A stretch of 64,000 nucleotides of DNA from Niebla homalea (Eukaryota; Ascomycota; Lecanoromycetes; Lecanorales; Ramalinaceae), in assembly GCA_019925105.1 (NCBI GenBank), contig JAHGAU010000015.1, positions 372,001 to 436,000 on the forward strand. Reading direction: 5' to 3'. The notes under the pieces are model-generated. The model was given only the letters and a program-made list of their open reading frames with translations. It was not told the origin of the DNA and did no database searches. Of the stretch, positions 46,062 to 58,945 are shown one piece after another (positions within the stretch are counted from its first letter, which is position 1; each line of letters opens with the position of its first letter). Both the position numbers and the translations under genes were made by a program.

Positions 46062-47705
46062 ATGTCAGGCGTGGAGGTAATCGCCGTGGTTGCCTGCGTC
46101 GCCGCCGTCATCTCCGCCTACCACGACGCCAATGAATTTGTCAAAAAGATCCGAGACAAACGCGCAAAGAAAAAGCTCGGTGCCCTTCCACCCGAAAGCT
46201 TGGATCGCTCATTGGCCATGGGTCCTCCAGCAATCAGCAGGATGAATGATGAGGGTACAAGGCAATTTGGAAAAGCCTTCGCGGTGGGAGATGGTATGGC
46301 AAGGGCGGAGCTTTCAAGCATCATCATTGAGATGCAGAGAAGGATGATCTCTTCCTTGATCACCGCACTGGAAGATGATCGGGGTGCGAGCAACCTCAAT
46401 GGACTTGTCGATGTCTCAGAAATGGGAAGAATACAGAGTGTGACATCGTTGGGCTCGCTGTTGAAGCGGTTGCTAGAACAAGCTGAGATTGAGCGGTTGA
46501 TCAGTGGTACCGCTGGACTGGGCCTCGAGCAGGTCATACCCGATCGTGGAGGCTTTCAGACGTCTTATGCCGCTCAACGGGATGCATTCCAAGCACACGA
46601 ACGTCGACCTGTGGCTTACGCCCTTAACGCTCAATCAAGAACGATGACGGACCTTACAGCTACATCAAATCCGCCACAAACCCCAACGACTCCACCTTCT
46701 GCCGCCTCACCTACCCCACCGTCTCAAAGCTTCGGACCCACGGAGTCAACTCCTTCGCCTCGACGGAGCAAGAGAAGCAGACTCTTACCATTCAAACGAA
46801 CCTCTTCAAGCAACGTCGATTTCGGCGGGTTTTGTGAGGGCGCTTGCGCATTGAGGACAGGAAACCGGGGCATGATCCTGCGCAACCAATCTACGGCCCC
46901 CACAGGACAATCTCAATATTTTGGCTGCTCAAACAAGAAGTGTAGTTTCGAAGCACCTGCTATACGGTCTGACAAGCAGTGGGCGTTGGAGGATGCAATA
47001 TACACGGCTCATGGGGTTCGCTATCGATGGAGCTTCCTGGCCAAATCACACGTTGTCCCTACACATAGGATCGAGCGGTTGAATTATGATTATCAGTGCG
47101 TCTTTTGCTCCGCAAAGGGCGAGGAACCAAAGATCTCGAGAGGCGCCTCTGCTTTCATCGAGCACGTTGGCAGCCATCGAGGGGACCAACGCAACCCTTT
47201 TGGCATGCAACTGATCAAGGCCGAATTTGGACGGACAGCGTTGCAGGAAGAAACTTGGGATGTTAATCTTCTGCCCCTGGTGGCCGAGGAGCCAGTGGTC
47301 TCAGAGTCGGATGTCGAATCTTCCTTGTCTACTCTGTGTACAACAACTGGTAAAAGAGAATCGCTATCCTATTGCAATATGGATGGCAGTCTGTCTAGGG
47401 AGCCTCATGCTGGAGATGCATTGCACGAATCTGACGTACCACTCAGCATCGATCGCAACTCCTTCTATCATGAAGATGTGGCCGGTGATCACGAACGAGG
47501 ACTGAATGTTCGTCCCCCTGGTATTCCTCGCAAACGCAGTATGAAGGAATTTGCTCTGAATGCTGCCTTAGAGGAAACGAGGAATTCCATTCACCCTGCA
47601 CTGAGAGAAGCTCCGAATCAGCAATCATCGCCAATCCGGCCCGACAGTACAGAAATTCCGGACCCTTGGCGGAATTCATATGTTACTTTAAACAACGAAT
47701 TTTGA
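46062..47705 (+). CDS. Uncharacterised protein with N-terminal helical region and Cys/His-rich centre
   Basis: Not assigned a function. Single exon, 547 residues. The N-terminus MSGVEVIAVVACVAAVISAY is a hydrophobic helix followed by a Lys/Arg-rich amphipathic segment (FVKKIRDKRAKKKLG), a layout seen at the start of many uncharacterised Pezizomycotina proteins and some NLR-like ones (recalled, not searched). Residues 60-165 are helical. Then a Pro/Thr/Ser-rich linker, and at about 265-400 a Cys/His-rich block: FCEGACALRTGNRG, YFGCSNKKCSFEAP, then YQCVFCSAKG with FIEHVGSH, which fits one four-Cys site and one C2H2-like site. The C-terminal 150 residues are acidic and Ser-rich. The start is the first ATG and follows a C-rich leader. 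It could be a regulator or a signalling adaptor; nothing nearby decides it. Confidence 0.8.
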   Translation: MSGVEVIAVVACVAAVISAYHDANEFVKKIRDKRAKKKLGALPPESLDRSLAMGPPAISRMNDEGTRQFGKAFAVGDGMARAELSSIIIEMQRRMISSLITALEDDRGASNLNGLVDVSEMGRIQSVTSLGSLLKRLLEQAEIERLISGTAGLGLEQVIPDRGGFQTSYAAQRDAFQAHERRPVAYALNAQSRTMTDLTATSNPPQTPTTPPSAASPTPPSQSFGPTESTPSPRRSKRSRLLPFKRTSSSNVDFGGFCEGACALRTGNRGMILRNQSTAPTGQSQYFGCSNKKCSFEAPAIRSDKQWALEDAIYTAHGVRYRWSFLAKSHVVPTHRIERLNYDYQCVFCSAKGEEPKISRGASAFIEHVGSHRGDQRNPFGMQLIKAEFGRTALQEETWDVNLLPLVAEEPVVSESDVESSLSTLCTTTGKRESLSYCNMDGSLSREPHAGDALHESDVPLSIDRNSFYHEDVAGDHERGLNVRPPGIPRKRSMKEFALNAALEETRNSIHPALREAPNQQSSPIRPDSTEIPDPWRNSYVTLNNEF

Positions 47706-47993
47706 GGGCGTCGCTTTCCTCTCGACGATCCCTTGGGTGGATTCTGTGCATATCTAAGGAGAGCAGGGTAATGGACTTGGACTCGGCGACCTGGAAAGAT
47801 TTGGCTTAGGATTATCCGGAGTCCAAAATTTTTACTCTCAGGCAAATTCTACTATTATAAAAGAAAAACAAAAACGCCGATGCAGTCTTCACGCGCTTTA
47901 CGAGGAAGACTTAACGGAATCATTTCGTACTGAAATGTTTTGCATATCACATGTCAACCCTTTTCCCCTGATCCTACCCACATCCTGCACCGT

Positions 47994-49357
47994 TTACATC
48001 CCTTCCTCCTCCTCTTCCTCCCCATCCAAATGGATCTCTGTGATTTTTACAAGCGGCCCTTCGTCCCGGGTCGTCAAGGACGAAGTCACCAAAATAATCC
48101 GCCTCCCGAGCTCCTCATCCCAAATGTAGTCGTCCTTGAATAGAGATGGCTCCTCCTCCTCCTCATGATCCCAATCCGAGTCGAAATCGGCGTCGGAGTC
48201 ATCACCCCAAGCGGGTGGCGAGGAAGCCACGGATTGCCAGGGCGGCGGAGGGGACAACGAGGAGGCCCAGCGCGGTGGGGACCCCTCGCTGAATGGTGGT
48301 GGCGGCGAGGAGGGAAGCTCCGCGTCGTCGCAGTCGTCATCACTCATCACTTCTGACCACTCAACCTCTTCTTCTTCTTCTCCCTCTTCCTCCTCCTCCT
48401 CGTCCGCCCCCCGGCCCTGCCCTTCACAGCCGTATACATCCCCACCTTGCAACCCCTTGCCCCTCCCCTCCCCTCCCTGCTCCTCCCCCGCCACAATCGA
48501 CCCCTTCCCCCTCTTCCACCGCCACTGAGTCCCCCTCCCGCCACCGACTCATCGCGCATCCACCTCCCCGTAACCGCACCGGCACCACTGGCTCCTCGGC
48601 CCCATCACCATAGCCATGGCCATGGCCCGGCATCCTCATCCCCTCAACAACAAGCCGCTCCCTCCGCTCCTCCTCCTCTTGCCGCGGCCCTGGCGCAGCA
48701 GCAGCAGCAGCCACGCCCTTACCCTTCCCACTGCTGCTGCTGCTACTGCTGCTGCCCTCACTCACCGCATTCGCCCTCGCCCTCTTCCCCGCCGTCCTTG
48801 CTTCCACCACCGGGGCCGCGCCTCCTCCACGACGACAACGACGACGACGATCCGCTGCACCAGCGCACACGTCCGCCGCTGGGGGTGTGGTGCCAGGGAA
48901 TACGTCGTCCCAGGTGATGCTGTCCTCACGATTCACCAGCACCGGGGCGTGAGTGCCGTGAGCGGGAAGGGACGGCGGGGAGGCGTAGGCGGGGCCGTGA
49001 GCGGGAGGCAGGGGTGAGTAAGTATAAGCGTGAGCGGGAGGAGGAAGGAGCGGCGAGTAAGAGCAAGGGTGCGGTATATCCGGCTTGAACGCGTTGCGCG
49101 CGTGATACGGTAGCGGTGGGGGCCGCTGTAAGGGTGATGTAGTAATAGTGGTGGTGGGAGGAGCAATGGTGCCGGCTGGTGGTGGTAGTGGTGGCGGCGC
49201 CGAGGCCGGTGGAAGGGGGGCGGAGGTCGTGGCCTTTGAGGGAGAGGTGGCGGTAGGGGCGGGGGAGCTGGCAGTTGGTGGAGAAGGTGCGGAGGTAGGT
49301 GAACATGGCGGTGGCTGCTGGGGAGGGCATTGTCGTGGCTTGAGGAAAATCTGGGGA
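47994..49357 (-). CDS. Low-complexity Pro-rich / acidic protein, frames out of phase
   Basis: Two coding-like segments lie in different frames. The first, from an acceptor TTTCCCCAG at about 49357 to 48424, is Pro/Thr/Ala-rich and includes YHARNAFKPDIPHP and VNREDSITWDDVFPG. The second, ending at 47994, is acidic: VEWSEVMSDDDCDDAE, SLFKDDYIWDEELGRRIIL, VKITEIHLDGEEEE. They meet in a G-rich stretch at 48424-48494 where neither an obvious intron nor a shared frame exists, so there is a frameshift, a sequence error or a small unseen intron. An upstream exon is likely (GTGAGT donor near 49466, TATATA about 49.69 kb) but I found no in-frame ATG. No family recognised. Confidence 0.5.
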
Positions 49358-50072
49358 AAGGGAGGAAGGTTAATAGGCTTTAAAGGGGAATGAAGGGGGG
49401 AAACGGTGGTGAGGAAAAGTCTGGATGGGTAGCACTATTGGCTAACGACTTTATAGTGATATACTCACGGATGCGATAATGAGTGGATGAGTTTTGATAT
49501 ATACTTAAGGAGTAGCGATTAATGAGTAACGTGGAGGCTATAATGTTTCAAGAGTCTTAATATACTAGTAAATAGTATTACTTGGATAGGAATGTGAGGT
49601 GAAAGAGCAATAATAAGAACTATAGTAATTCAGAGGAAGAGCGGCAGTATATATAGTCATTTTTCTACCTGGGATAGAAAAGTTGAAAGTATATAAGAGC
49701 TCCCGCAGCCACGTTAATACCTATGGTCTCCTAATGGCAGACACCGGAGACGAAAGGCCCAAATAATCCAGAGGCGGACAACATAGGATTGACAGCCGTT
49801 GATTTTCTTTTCTGTTTACGCATTTGATAAATGCAACAACTCAGGAATATTTTGGGTTGGAAGTAGAACATTGGACGCACAATTGAGCGAAACAAGACTG
49901 AAAGGGTATCGGCGTGATGGAGAGCTATAGCAAGGATGAAACAGGTACAAATATCGGTGCACACGACTCCAGATCGCCTTGTGTGCCGCCCTGATAGCGT
50001 TTGAATCCCACTGCCAAAAAGCTTGCATAGGTAGATGTCGCTGAAGAGGCGCATCACGGAAGTACAGACCCA
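49331..50072. other. Intergenic with AT-rich patch
   Basis: The stretch 49440-49700 is strongly AT-rich and, read on the minus strand, holds TATATAC sequences, probably the promoter and leader of the low-complexity gene. 49.7-50.07 kb is the 3' flank of epsin. Confidence 0.5.
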
Positions 50073-50708
50073 TCACAAATCGATGAGACTCCCTCCTTGC
50101 GCTTGCCCCTGACCCGGCTGCCTTGCTCCAAAGGGGTTGTTATTCTGCTGGCCAAACATGTGCGCAGGTCCTGTCTGTGCAGGTATTTGCTGAGGCGCTG
50201 CTCCATAGTTGTTCTGTGGCTGACCCGTGAATTGCTGCTGGTTGAAAAATGGATTGTTGCCAGTCTGGTTAGCTTGCAATCGATTGAGACCCTGACCGGA
50301 GCTATTGACAAAGGTGCCCGGTGCGGTGTGCTGTGCAGGGATACGTAGGTCGCCAGTGTTGCCAAAAGTGTCCATGCCTTCGCCAGAAGAGAGCAGGGCG
50401 TTGAGACGGTCGTGTTGAGAATTTGGGGGTGGCTTTTGTTGCTGGGCCGGCTGTTGCTGGGGTATTTGGTAGTTGGCGATCGGGTTATAGGATGATTGTT
50501 GGTTAAACTGAGTGGCTGTCTTCTGCTCGGCAAGCGTATTGAGGGTCGGCGGGCTTGTGTGCTGTTGGACTGGCTGAGGCCGGTTTGTCGCGAAGGGATT
50601 ATTTGAGCCGGTTGGCATCGGTTTCAGCGCATCGACTTGCTGAGGTTGATTCATGGCCCATGGATTGTGACTGCCAGCTTGGGGCGATGCAACCTGCGGT
50701 TGCGGTTG

Positions 50709-50743
<35 letters not shown>

Positions 50744-52040
50744 ATTGGTTGCCAAAGCCATTTTGCTGCTGCTGACCATACGGGTTATTGAAATTGTCGA
50801 AAGCTGTCTGCTGTGGCTGAATGGTATTTTGTTGCTGCAAATACTGAGGCTGCTGCTGCTGTTGGGGTTGGGCTTGGGCTTGGGCTTGGGCTTGGGCTTG
50901 TTGTTGCTGGAACTGATCAAGGCCTGTTTGCTGGGGCTGAAAACCAGTCTGCTGGTTTTGGAAGCCTGTTGGTTGGCTGTAGGCATTGTTGAGGTAGCCG
51001 GTGTTCTGAGCTTGCTGGGGCTGCTGGCCTATTGGATTGCCGAAGAAATCCACCTGTGGTTGCTGCTGATAGCCTTGATTGTAACCCGTGAATTGCGGTT
51101 GTTGCTGCTGGCTCTGCGCAGGCGTGTCATCAAACAGGGAAGATGCGTTGCTTTCCTCCAATTCTCGCCTTCGCAGATCTTCCTCCTCTTTGCTCAGCTT
51201 GATCGCCTTGGCCAGATCATCATCCTGTGCAGGTGTGGCATTGTTATTCCTTCGCTTCTGCGCCTCTTCAGCTTCGTATTTGCTGGCTTCTATGGCCAGC
51301 TTATATTCTGCATCCTCCTCGTCGGGGTGCTCCGGCCTGCGACGCTGTTGAGGTCTAGGGCGCTGGACCTGCTCTCCCAAACCGGAGCCTTGCGGTCCAT
51401 ATTCTTCAATGCCGGTGACTCTCGACTTCCAATTCTTCCGGTCTGACCGCTCCGCCCTGAGGCGCTCCTCATCCATCACGAGGGATGTAAGCTCTTTGGC
51501 CGAAAATCGAACTATCCAAGAATCAGCGAAGGCGCATTCGACAAAGCCGCCATACATACCATTCTGCCCTACGTCCTTCCCATCATCGTCTATGTACTGA
51601 AATTCCCTCAAAGTCTTGATGATGTAGACGTTCTTCCTCGCCCATGTGACGACCAGTTCAGAACCCTCATGCAAACAGTAATCGAGGACCTTCAATGACT
51701 TCAAGACATGTCGCCAGTTCTTCCCCTTGTCGTTCATCCTCTTATCCAGCATGTCCATGATCTCGTAGAAGTCATTGGAGCTGGGGCAATTTTAGTATTT
51801 GAAAAAGATTCTGTCAAGTATCTGTAGCTATGATTTACCCATTGAATGTCATTTGAGCAATCTCGCTCATCTCGGTCCCGGTGGGTCCCCACGGATCATT
51901 ACTGGTAGCTAGGTAATTGAATCAGCCAGCAGCAGTGCAGGCACCACAGGACCGCGATTCTGCATACCATTGCGAACCTTGACTTGGGTGCTGGAATAGC
52001 CCTTGGTGACGTTCTTCACGCTCCGTACCACTTTTGACAT
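50073..52040 (-). CDS. ENT1: Epsin (Ent1/Ent2), ENTH-domain endocytic adaptor
   Basis: Binds PI(4,5)P2, ubiquitinated cargo and clathrin at endocytic sites. Exons 52040-51968, 51908-51839 and 51780-50073 give 616 residues; introns of 59 and 58 bases. ENTH domain about 1-150: MSKVVRSVKNVTKGYSSTQ, EMSEIAQMTFN, GKNWRHVLKSLKVLDYCLHE, IKTLREFQYID. Two ubiquitin-interacting motifs follow (AEYKLAIEASKYEAEE; DDDLAKAIKLSKEEED). The long C-terminal half is Gln/Asn/Pro-rich with NPF motifs (NNPFFNQQ, NNPFGARQ) for EH domains, and the protein ends SLIDL, a clathrin box. A (CAG)n tract and a (QA)n repeat sit in the Gln-rich part. Yeast has two epsins; which one is meant cannot be told, so the symbol is nominal. 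Confidence 0.94.
50700..50742 (+). repeat. (CTG/CAG)n trinucleotide repeat inside epsin
   Basis: TGCTGC units run for about 14 repeats on the plus strand and encode poly-Gln in epsin on the minus strand. A second repeat of six-base GGGCTT units at 50870-50905 encodes alternating Gln-Ala. Both are likely to vary in length between strains. Confidence 0.85.
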
Positions 52041-53237
52041 GATTGCGTAAAAGACTGCAGGTCGGAGCCGTGCGTTTTAAGAGGGAAGCTGAGGAGTGTG
52101 GTCCGATGGCGATGGAAGACCTAGAACGGATTGGTGCAACAAGAGGCCGTAAAGACGAAAGAGGCTGGGCTGGAGGAGGTTGAGTTACGAGGACACCGGT
52201 GGCAGTAGGTTCCGAGTCTTTAGGTCAAGAGCTGAGACAACGCATAGATACTATAGAAACGCTCCTAAACAACGTGGATATGAGGTTTACGGGCTCAACA
52301 GTCACCATTTCAAATGGAAAGTAGATGCGCACAAGCTTGTTGCCGTGATCCGGATAGTAGATCGTCATTCAGCTAAGCCACTTGGTCTGTTCGCCACTTT
52401 TGCCTAGACCATGTCACGTGGGTCCGCCCTAAGCCTTGGCACATAGTTCTATCCCTAAAGCAAAGAAAGAAAAAAAAGAAAAAAAGACTTGACCTTGATC
52501 ATGGGTCATGAGAATGTGAACGACAGTCAATGAAAGTAAAGGCTATTATATGAAGTAGCTAGTAGTTGCCTACCATATCTATGTCTCGTCGATCTAAGCA
52601 ACTCAAAGCTCTTTGATGGTAGCTGGAAAACCCAGAGCCAGGTCTCGCCCACCAGTTGCCTCAATTTACAAAGCCGCGCTTATCCTGATAGGAGTTATAT
52701 TCAGCAAGGAAATACGAATGAATGCTAAATGTCGAAGCCACATTCCAGATATGATGGGGTATCAATGATGCCTGCTTGGCCTGCTATCCCTTTCCTTATC
52801 GCCCGGCCAGCGGACAAAAGGGAACCAAGCCAACAGCCAGAAAACCAAGTACAAAATGAAGCTGTGATGTCATGTGGCTAAAAAAGGAAAAGTAAATCCC
52901 TGATGGCAGACTGCCTCCCGAGATGTCAGTGCCTTGCATTGCGGCCGTAATATACTTTAGCTGATTCCGAATATAAGGGAGAAAGGATGTGGTCAGCGCT
53001 GGATCTTTACAGCGTCCTTGTGAGTGAGAAGCCAGAAACTCAAGTGTGATTATAGACGGCTCTCCGGATGGCTGGATAAGGGTGTGTCCAATGAAGGATT
53101 CTGGACAATGGGCGTGTGCCCCTATCCTCAACTAGGGGTCGATGGGTGAGTAACACTCCTTGACAAGGCCAGGAATTGCCCAATCCAGGAGCAGGCACAG
53201 CTCATGACTGGGATTGATTGATCTCATGTCAACCTTA
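52041..53237. other. Intergenic, no gene seen
   Basis: Epsin promoter and the 3' flank of the zinc-finger gene. An A-rich patch lies near 52460-52490. Nothing else recognised. Confidence 0.55.
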
Positions 53238-54742
<1,505 letters not shown>

Positions 54743-56909
54743 GCTGAGTTCAGGTCCAGACAGAAGAGCAGGTCCTCACGGATCACCGGACCGCTGCAGT
54801 CGTATTAAGAGAAAAATTTGTTGTTTTCGTTCCTGCAAATGAGATTGAAGATGGCGGAAAGTTGGTCGTAGAGTGGATTTTTATACTTAAATGGTGCTCG
54901 CATGGAGACTCAGTCAGTAACAAAGCTGCTCAGACAGGGCTTGCCGATCTAGAGAAGTCCCAGGATGGATGTTTGAATGCAAGTGAGTCAGGAATATTCC
55001 GAGTGGTGAAGAGATATCGATAGCCCTAGCGTATTGTCTGTCGATGTAAGCCTGCTAAACGGACTTGCATAAAAGTCTTGGCAGGCAGGTTGGTGCTAGA
55101 TGTCGAATGTCTCACATCCTCCAACTTTCATTGATGGTAGCCCCCAATACTGGCGCAAGCACCGTGGCCTAAATTCGACACCTGTCGATCCCTCTGCGTT
55201 TTCGTCTGTTTTAATCTGTTTCAATCCTGTCTCGGTTTTCGAGACTTGAGGAAGCCACCAGGTCGCTCAGGCTGTGTTATTTGCTTTTGAGTTCTCCTAC
55301 ACAATCGTTTCTCGACTGCCGGTGCAGATCCCTTACGTCTCTTTACTTGGAGCCACGGATGGCTAGTATATGCTTGACTGGTGACCGGCCCGCTGCACTG
55401 GTGCTGGTGCTGTTCATGCAGGTCGTTGCTGCTCCCTCTTTTCTTGTTGCTATTTATTCCTCTATGGCTTGGACCCTGAGCCTTCACGATTCATCTGGAA
55501 CAAGCTCTGGCTTCAGCTGTCCAGGAAGGGATACGATGTGTATTTGAATCCACCCGTTCAGGTTTGGTGATTATCCTGCCAATGGTGTCCGTGCGAACAA
55601 GATTTTCGAGGAGCGGATGTCTGAGGTAGGGAGCTTGAAGCCGTCTTTTTGAGGTCTGCTGCCCTACAGCTAATAAAGAGCTGCCGTGAGCATGAAGTGA
55701 AGGGTGAATTCCAGGGTAACGTGAAGGGAGCTGTCGATACTGACAGCAGATGCACAGAATAGCGAGCTGAGATAAGCTCTGGAGAAGGAGGGCAGCTTTG
55801 AAGGATTGCGGTGCAGGCAAGCAGAAGGATGAAAGCGGTGTAAAGTTGGCGTAAGGTCGAAGGGGGATTTTGCGTAATAGGGTACCCGGGGGGGGGAAGG
55901 GTGGAAGGAGCGTAATTGGCTCGAGGCAATATGCTTATAAGCCTTTAGTTGCAGGAGGGGCAATGTGAGGTGTAAGGGGAATAATAGTGGTGACTAGATG
56001 ACTAGTGACAGGGGGGTCGGGAGATTGGGGATTGGATTTCGGGCCATGTGCGATGACTGCTTGGCTTATGCCACATGCCCAACTAGGCGCAGTCCTGCAA
56101 GTGCCAGGAGGAGCGACTAAGGGAATCTAAGTAATCTCAGGTACTTTAGTGCCGCCTCGCCTGATAATCTACTAGCAATCTAGCATCGACCTGTCGGTTG
56201 CGGGGATGGGGTTGGAGAAAAGAAGGACCAATGACGAGTCCATCCTTTTCGGCTGGTCACCGTCGGAGCCCTGTCACTGGAGTACGGGACTCGATTATCT
56301 TGCTTGCAGCAGGCTTGCAGCTCATCCACGAGAAGTGCGGTAATTGCATGTATCTTCAGGGAAAACGCTTTTCGTGCATGCAATGAAGCGAAGCCTATCA
56401 ATCTTTCGGCCTTTCCTGATTGACGAGTATGTGAGTGATGACCCAGCCAGTCAGGCCAACGTTACATTGGCATTTGTCAAAATTCGCCGTTCATGAGGCA
56501 TGTGTCATTCATGATCAGGGATCTGCATTGCATGAGATATTGTCCAAACTTAGATTTGGACGGCAAGCATGGATGGAAGGAAAATAGAAGGCCTTGGAAG
56601 CTCGGAAATGCCTTGCTGCCCCTAAGAAGTAAGAAGAGGAAAGGGGCCTCCCAGGACCCCAGTATTCTCCCGGGCTAGCATTACCTAAGATGGCCTAAGA
56701 GCTTCCATTGCTTCTAGTGCTTCTAGTGCTTCTAGTGCATCGACATATCTGCCGCAAAGCCCGCTAAATCCATGTCGATCACCCTTCCTTGTCAACGGGT
56801 CTGCCCAGTTGTCCAATCACTTTCAATTTCTCTTACTGAATGATCGACGCACGAGTGACAAACCTTCCAATCAAGTCGGCTTTCATCCTTGCACACTGCG
56901 TGGCACGCG
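54743..56909. other. Long 5' region of the zinc-finger gene
   Basis: No gene supported. A 62-codon frame from ATG 55359 begins MASICLTGDRPAALVLVLFM, signal-like but unsupported. A nine-base unit CTTCTAGTG is repeated three times at 56711-56737. Confidence 0.45.
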
Positions 56910-57422
56910 CTAGGTTGCTATCTGTTCTGCTCCTCGTGGTTGGTGCAGCTGCAATCTGCGGAACCGAATCGTCTGCTCTGTATTTGGTGACCGAGCTTTG
57001 CGTGGTCTGTGGTCTATGCTTGCAGATGTGAGATGGGCGCGGGTCACGGTACTTAAAAGCCAGATCCAGTCATCCAGACCGTAACTGGTCACTACTGGCC
57101 GTGGTGGGAAATGGCAGACGTCGGTTGACGCATGCCATCTTTTAACAGGGATAGATGGGCAGATGGTGCTTGAACCTGTATCACCTTGATCCCAGCTCTC
57201 CGAGACCCCGCCACGGCTACTCTCACTCTCCCACTCCACTTTTTCGATAATGACCTCTCTCTTCAGCCCAATCAATGTGGTGCTCAGCCCCATTGCTACT
57301 GCACCATCACCTTCCTTTTGTGGCCTTGGATCTGACAGCCGCCCATCCTGGCGCGCTTGCCCTCGAGCTGCCTCGACTACTGTAAGCAATTCGGCAGGGA
57401 AGGCTTGCGGCGCAGAATGCAT
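56910..57422 (-). CDS. Hypothetical protein, doubtful
   Basis: An open frame of 170 codons from ATG 57422. It reads AFPAELLTVVEAARGQARQD and LIGLKREVIIEKVEWESESS, which looks like protein, but codon use is mixed and no motif is recognised. It could be a chance frame or part of a decayed gene. Confidence 0.25.
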   Translation of the reverse strand: MHSAPQAFPAELLTVVEAARGQARQDGRLSDPRPQKEGDGAVAMGLSTTLIGLKREVIIEKVEWESESSRGGVSESWDQGDTGSSTICPSIPVKRWHASTDVCHFPPRPVVTSYGLDDWIWLLSTVTRAHLTSASIDHRPRKARSPNTEQTIRFRRLQLHQPRGAEQIAT

Positions 57423-57429
57423 GCTTGAA

Positions 57430-58678
57430 GCATCATGTACTGTGATGTACTGTGACTGAGTGTACCAGTGTGCCACATCTCGCCTGCGTCGAGTTCATTA
57501 GTGTGCCAACAAATAATGAAGACATTCAAAGTATTTCACACAGGTTCGCCAAACGTACATGGATCTTTGCATCGGCTCGGCTTGGTGTGACAAGCTAATT
57601 CCACTACACTGACTCAGGTCAGCCAGCCCCATCAATACGGAGAATGACTCCCAAGACCGGCAAATCCACTCTTCCCTTGCAGTGACGATCTTTGCTCTAC
57701 GTTTGCAGCACTTGAAACACAAGTCTGGCTGTCCTCGACTCCGCCAGCATGGGCTTACCCAGTCACCCTGGATGACCGATAACCACGCTGCCTTTACGCT
57801 ACATTACGCAAGAAATTTCCCGGCAGGTCATCATTCGTCAGTCCTGCACACCATCCGTTTCCTAGCCGGCCCCTGTTTCCCTTTGCAGAGCGGCTAGACA
57901 AGCGTGCTAATCACGAGCGCGTAGCAGTATGTCGCTTGTAGCCTCCCAGCCACTTACCCTGTCTTTCCACACCTCGAGGCTCAAGAATACTTACTAGATT
58001 AGAAAGTGTTCAGCCACATCTCAGCTTGAGGATCTCGTCGGCTGGGTGCCTTATGGCTTCCGAATCCATAATGAATGATCCTCCTCCAGAAACCGGGTCA
58101 TCATGCTCCAGTACTTTGGAATCTGCCAGTATGGTCCCCAAGACGGGCACAATAGTGCCGAGGCGACCCCGGTAAGGCATGTGGTCAGTGCAACGTCAAT
58201 GCCCCTGCGCCTAGACAACATGGTTTTTTGCTTTTTGTCCGCATAAGTGAGACCTCATTGTTCCATCAAAAGCAGAGTTTTGAAGCAGAAGAGCAGCTTT
58301 TCGCCGAATTAGGACAGACTACTGAGGCTATGATTGTGATCTGTAATCTGAATTAATCAAGCCGCCATCGATAGTATTTCAGTGGCTACTATTCAGGTCA
58401 GACTTCCCCAGACAGCGCACGTGGCGCGGAGCGATTCGCCTGGCTTCTAAGCATAGCACACTGGTTGGACGGCATCGTGAAACCAGAATTCTGCCATGCA
58501 AGGCTACTACGGACCGTTTCTGCGCACCCTCGTATTCTTCTATTTTCGGATTCGAGAGCCTTTCTTGAACATCACGATATAGCCAAATATTCGCAGGAGA
58601 AGAAGACCGAGCTCTGCGATTTGTCCCTTATCCGTTGGCAAATGACTGCCTCCACGTCCGGAGACTTTACCCTAGGCG
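57430..58678. other. Gene-poor stretch
   Basis: No supported gene. Near 58495-58580 a frame begins MQGYYGPFLRTLVFFYFRIR before an in-frame TAG; it may belong with the fragment that follows. Confidence 0.4.
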
Positions 58679-58945
58679 CCTCTCCGCATTCATGGTCTTG
58701 TGGAGAACATCGAATCATGGCGACTTGCATTGCAAGGAATATTGGGGGGTTCAATGGTCAGCACGCTGTTCTACAACGCCATGCTTGCTCTTGCGCATCG
58801 GCAGATCAAGCGGGAGAAGACAGTCAAAGCGTCGACCCTCCGTCGTCTCGCAACCCCCAGCATAGTTCGGAGGTCGAGTGATGCGGGGCGGCTTGTATCC
58901 GATGCAATACTAACCCTTGAACAAGCATCTTTGATCGGCTCCTAA
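58679..58945 (+). pseudogene. Orphan terminal-exon-like fragment
   Basis: After a TTTACCCTAG acceptor the frame reads APLRIHGLVENIESWRLALQ and continues GGSMVSTLFYNAMLALAHRQ, ending LTLEQASLIGS at a TAA. It has helix-like composition and reasonable codons, but I could not build a complete gene upstream. Possibly the last exon of a decayed or unresolved gene. Confidence 0.3.
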
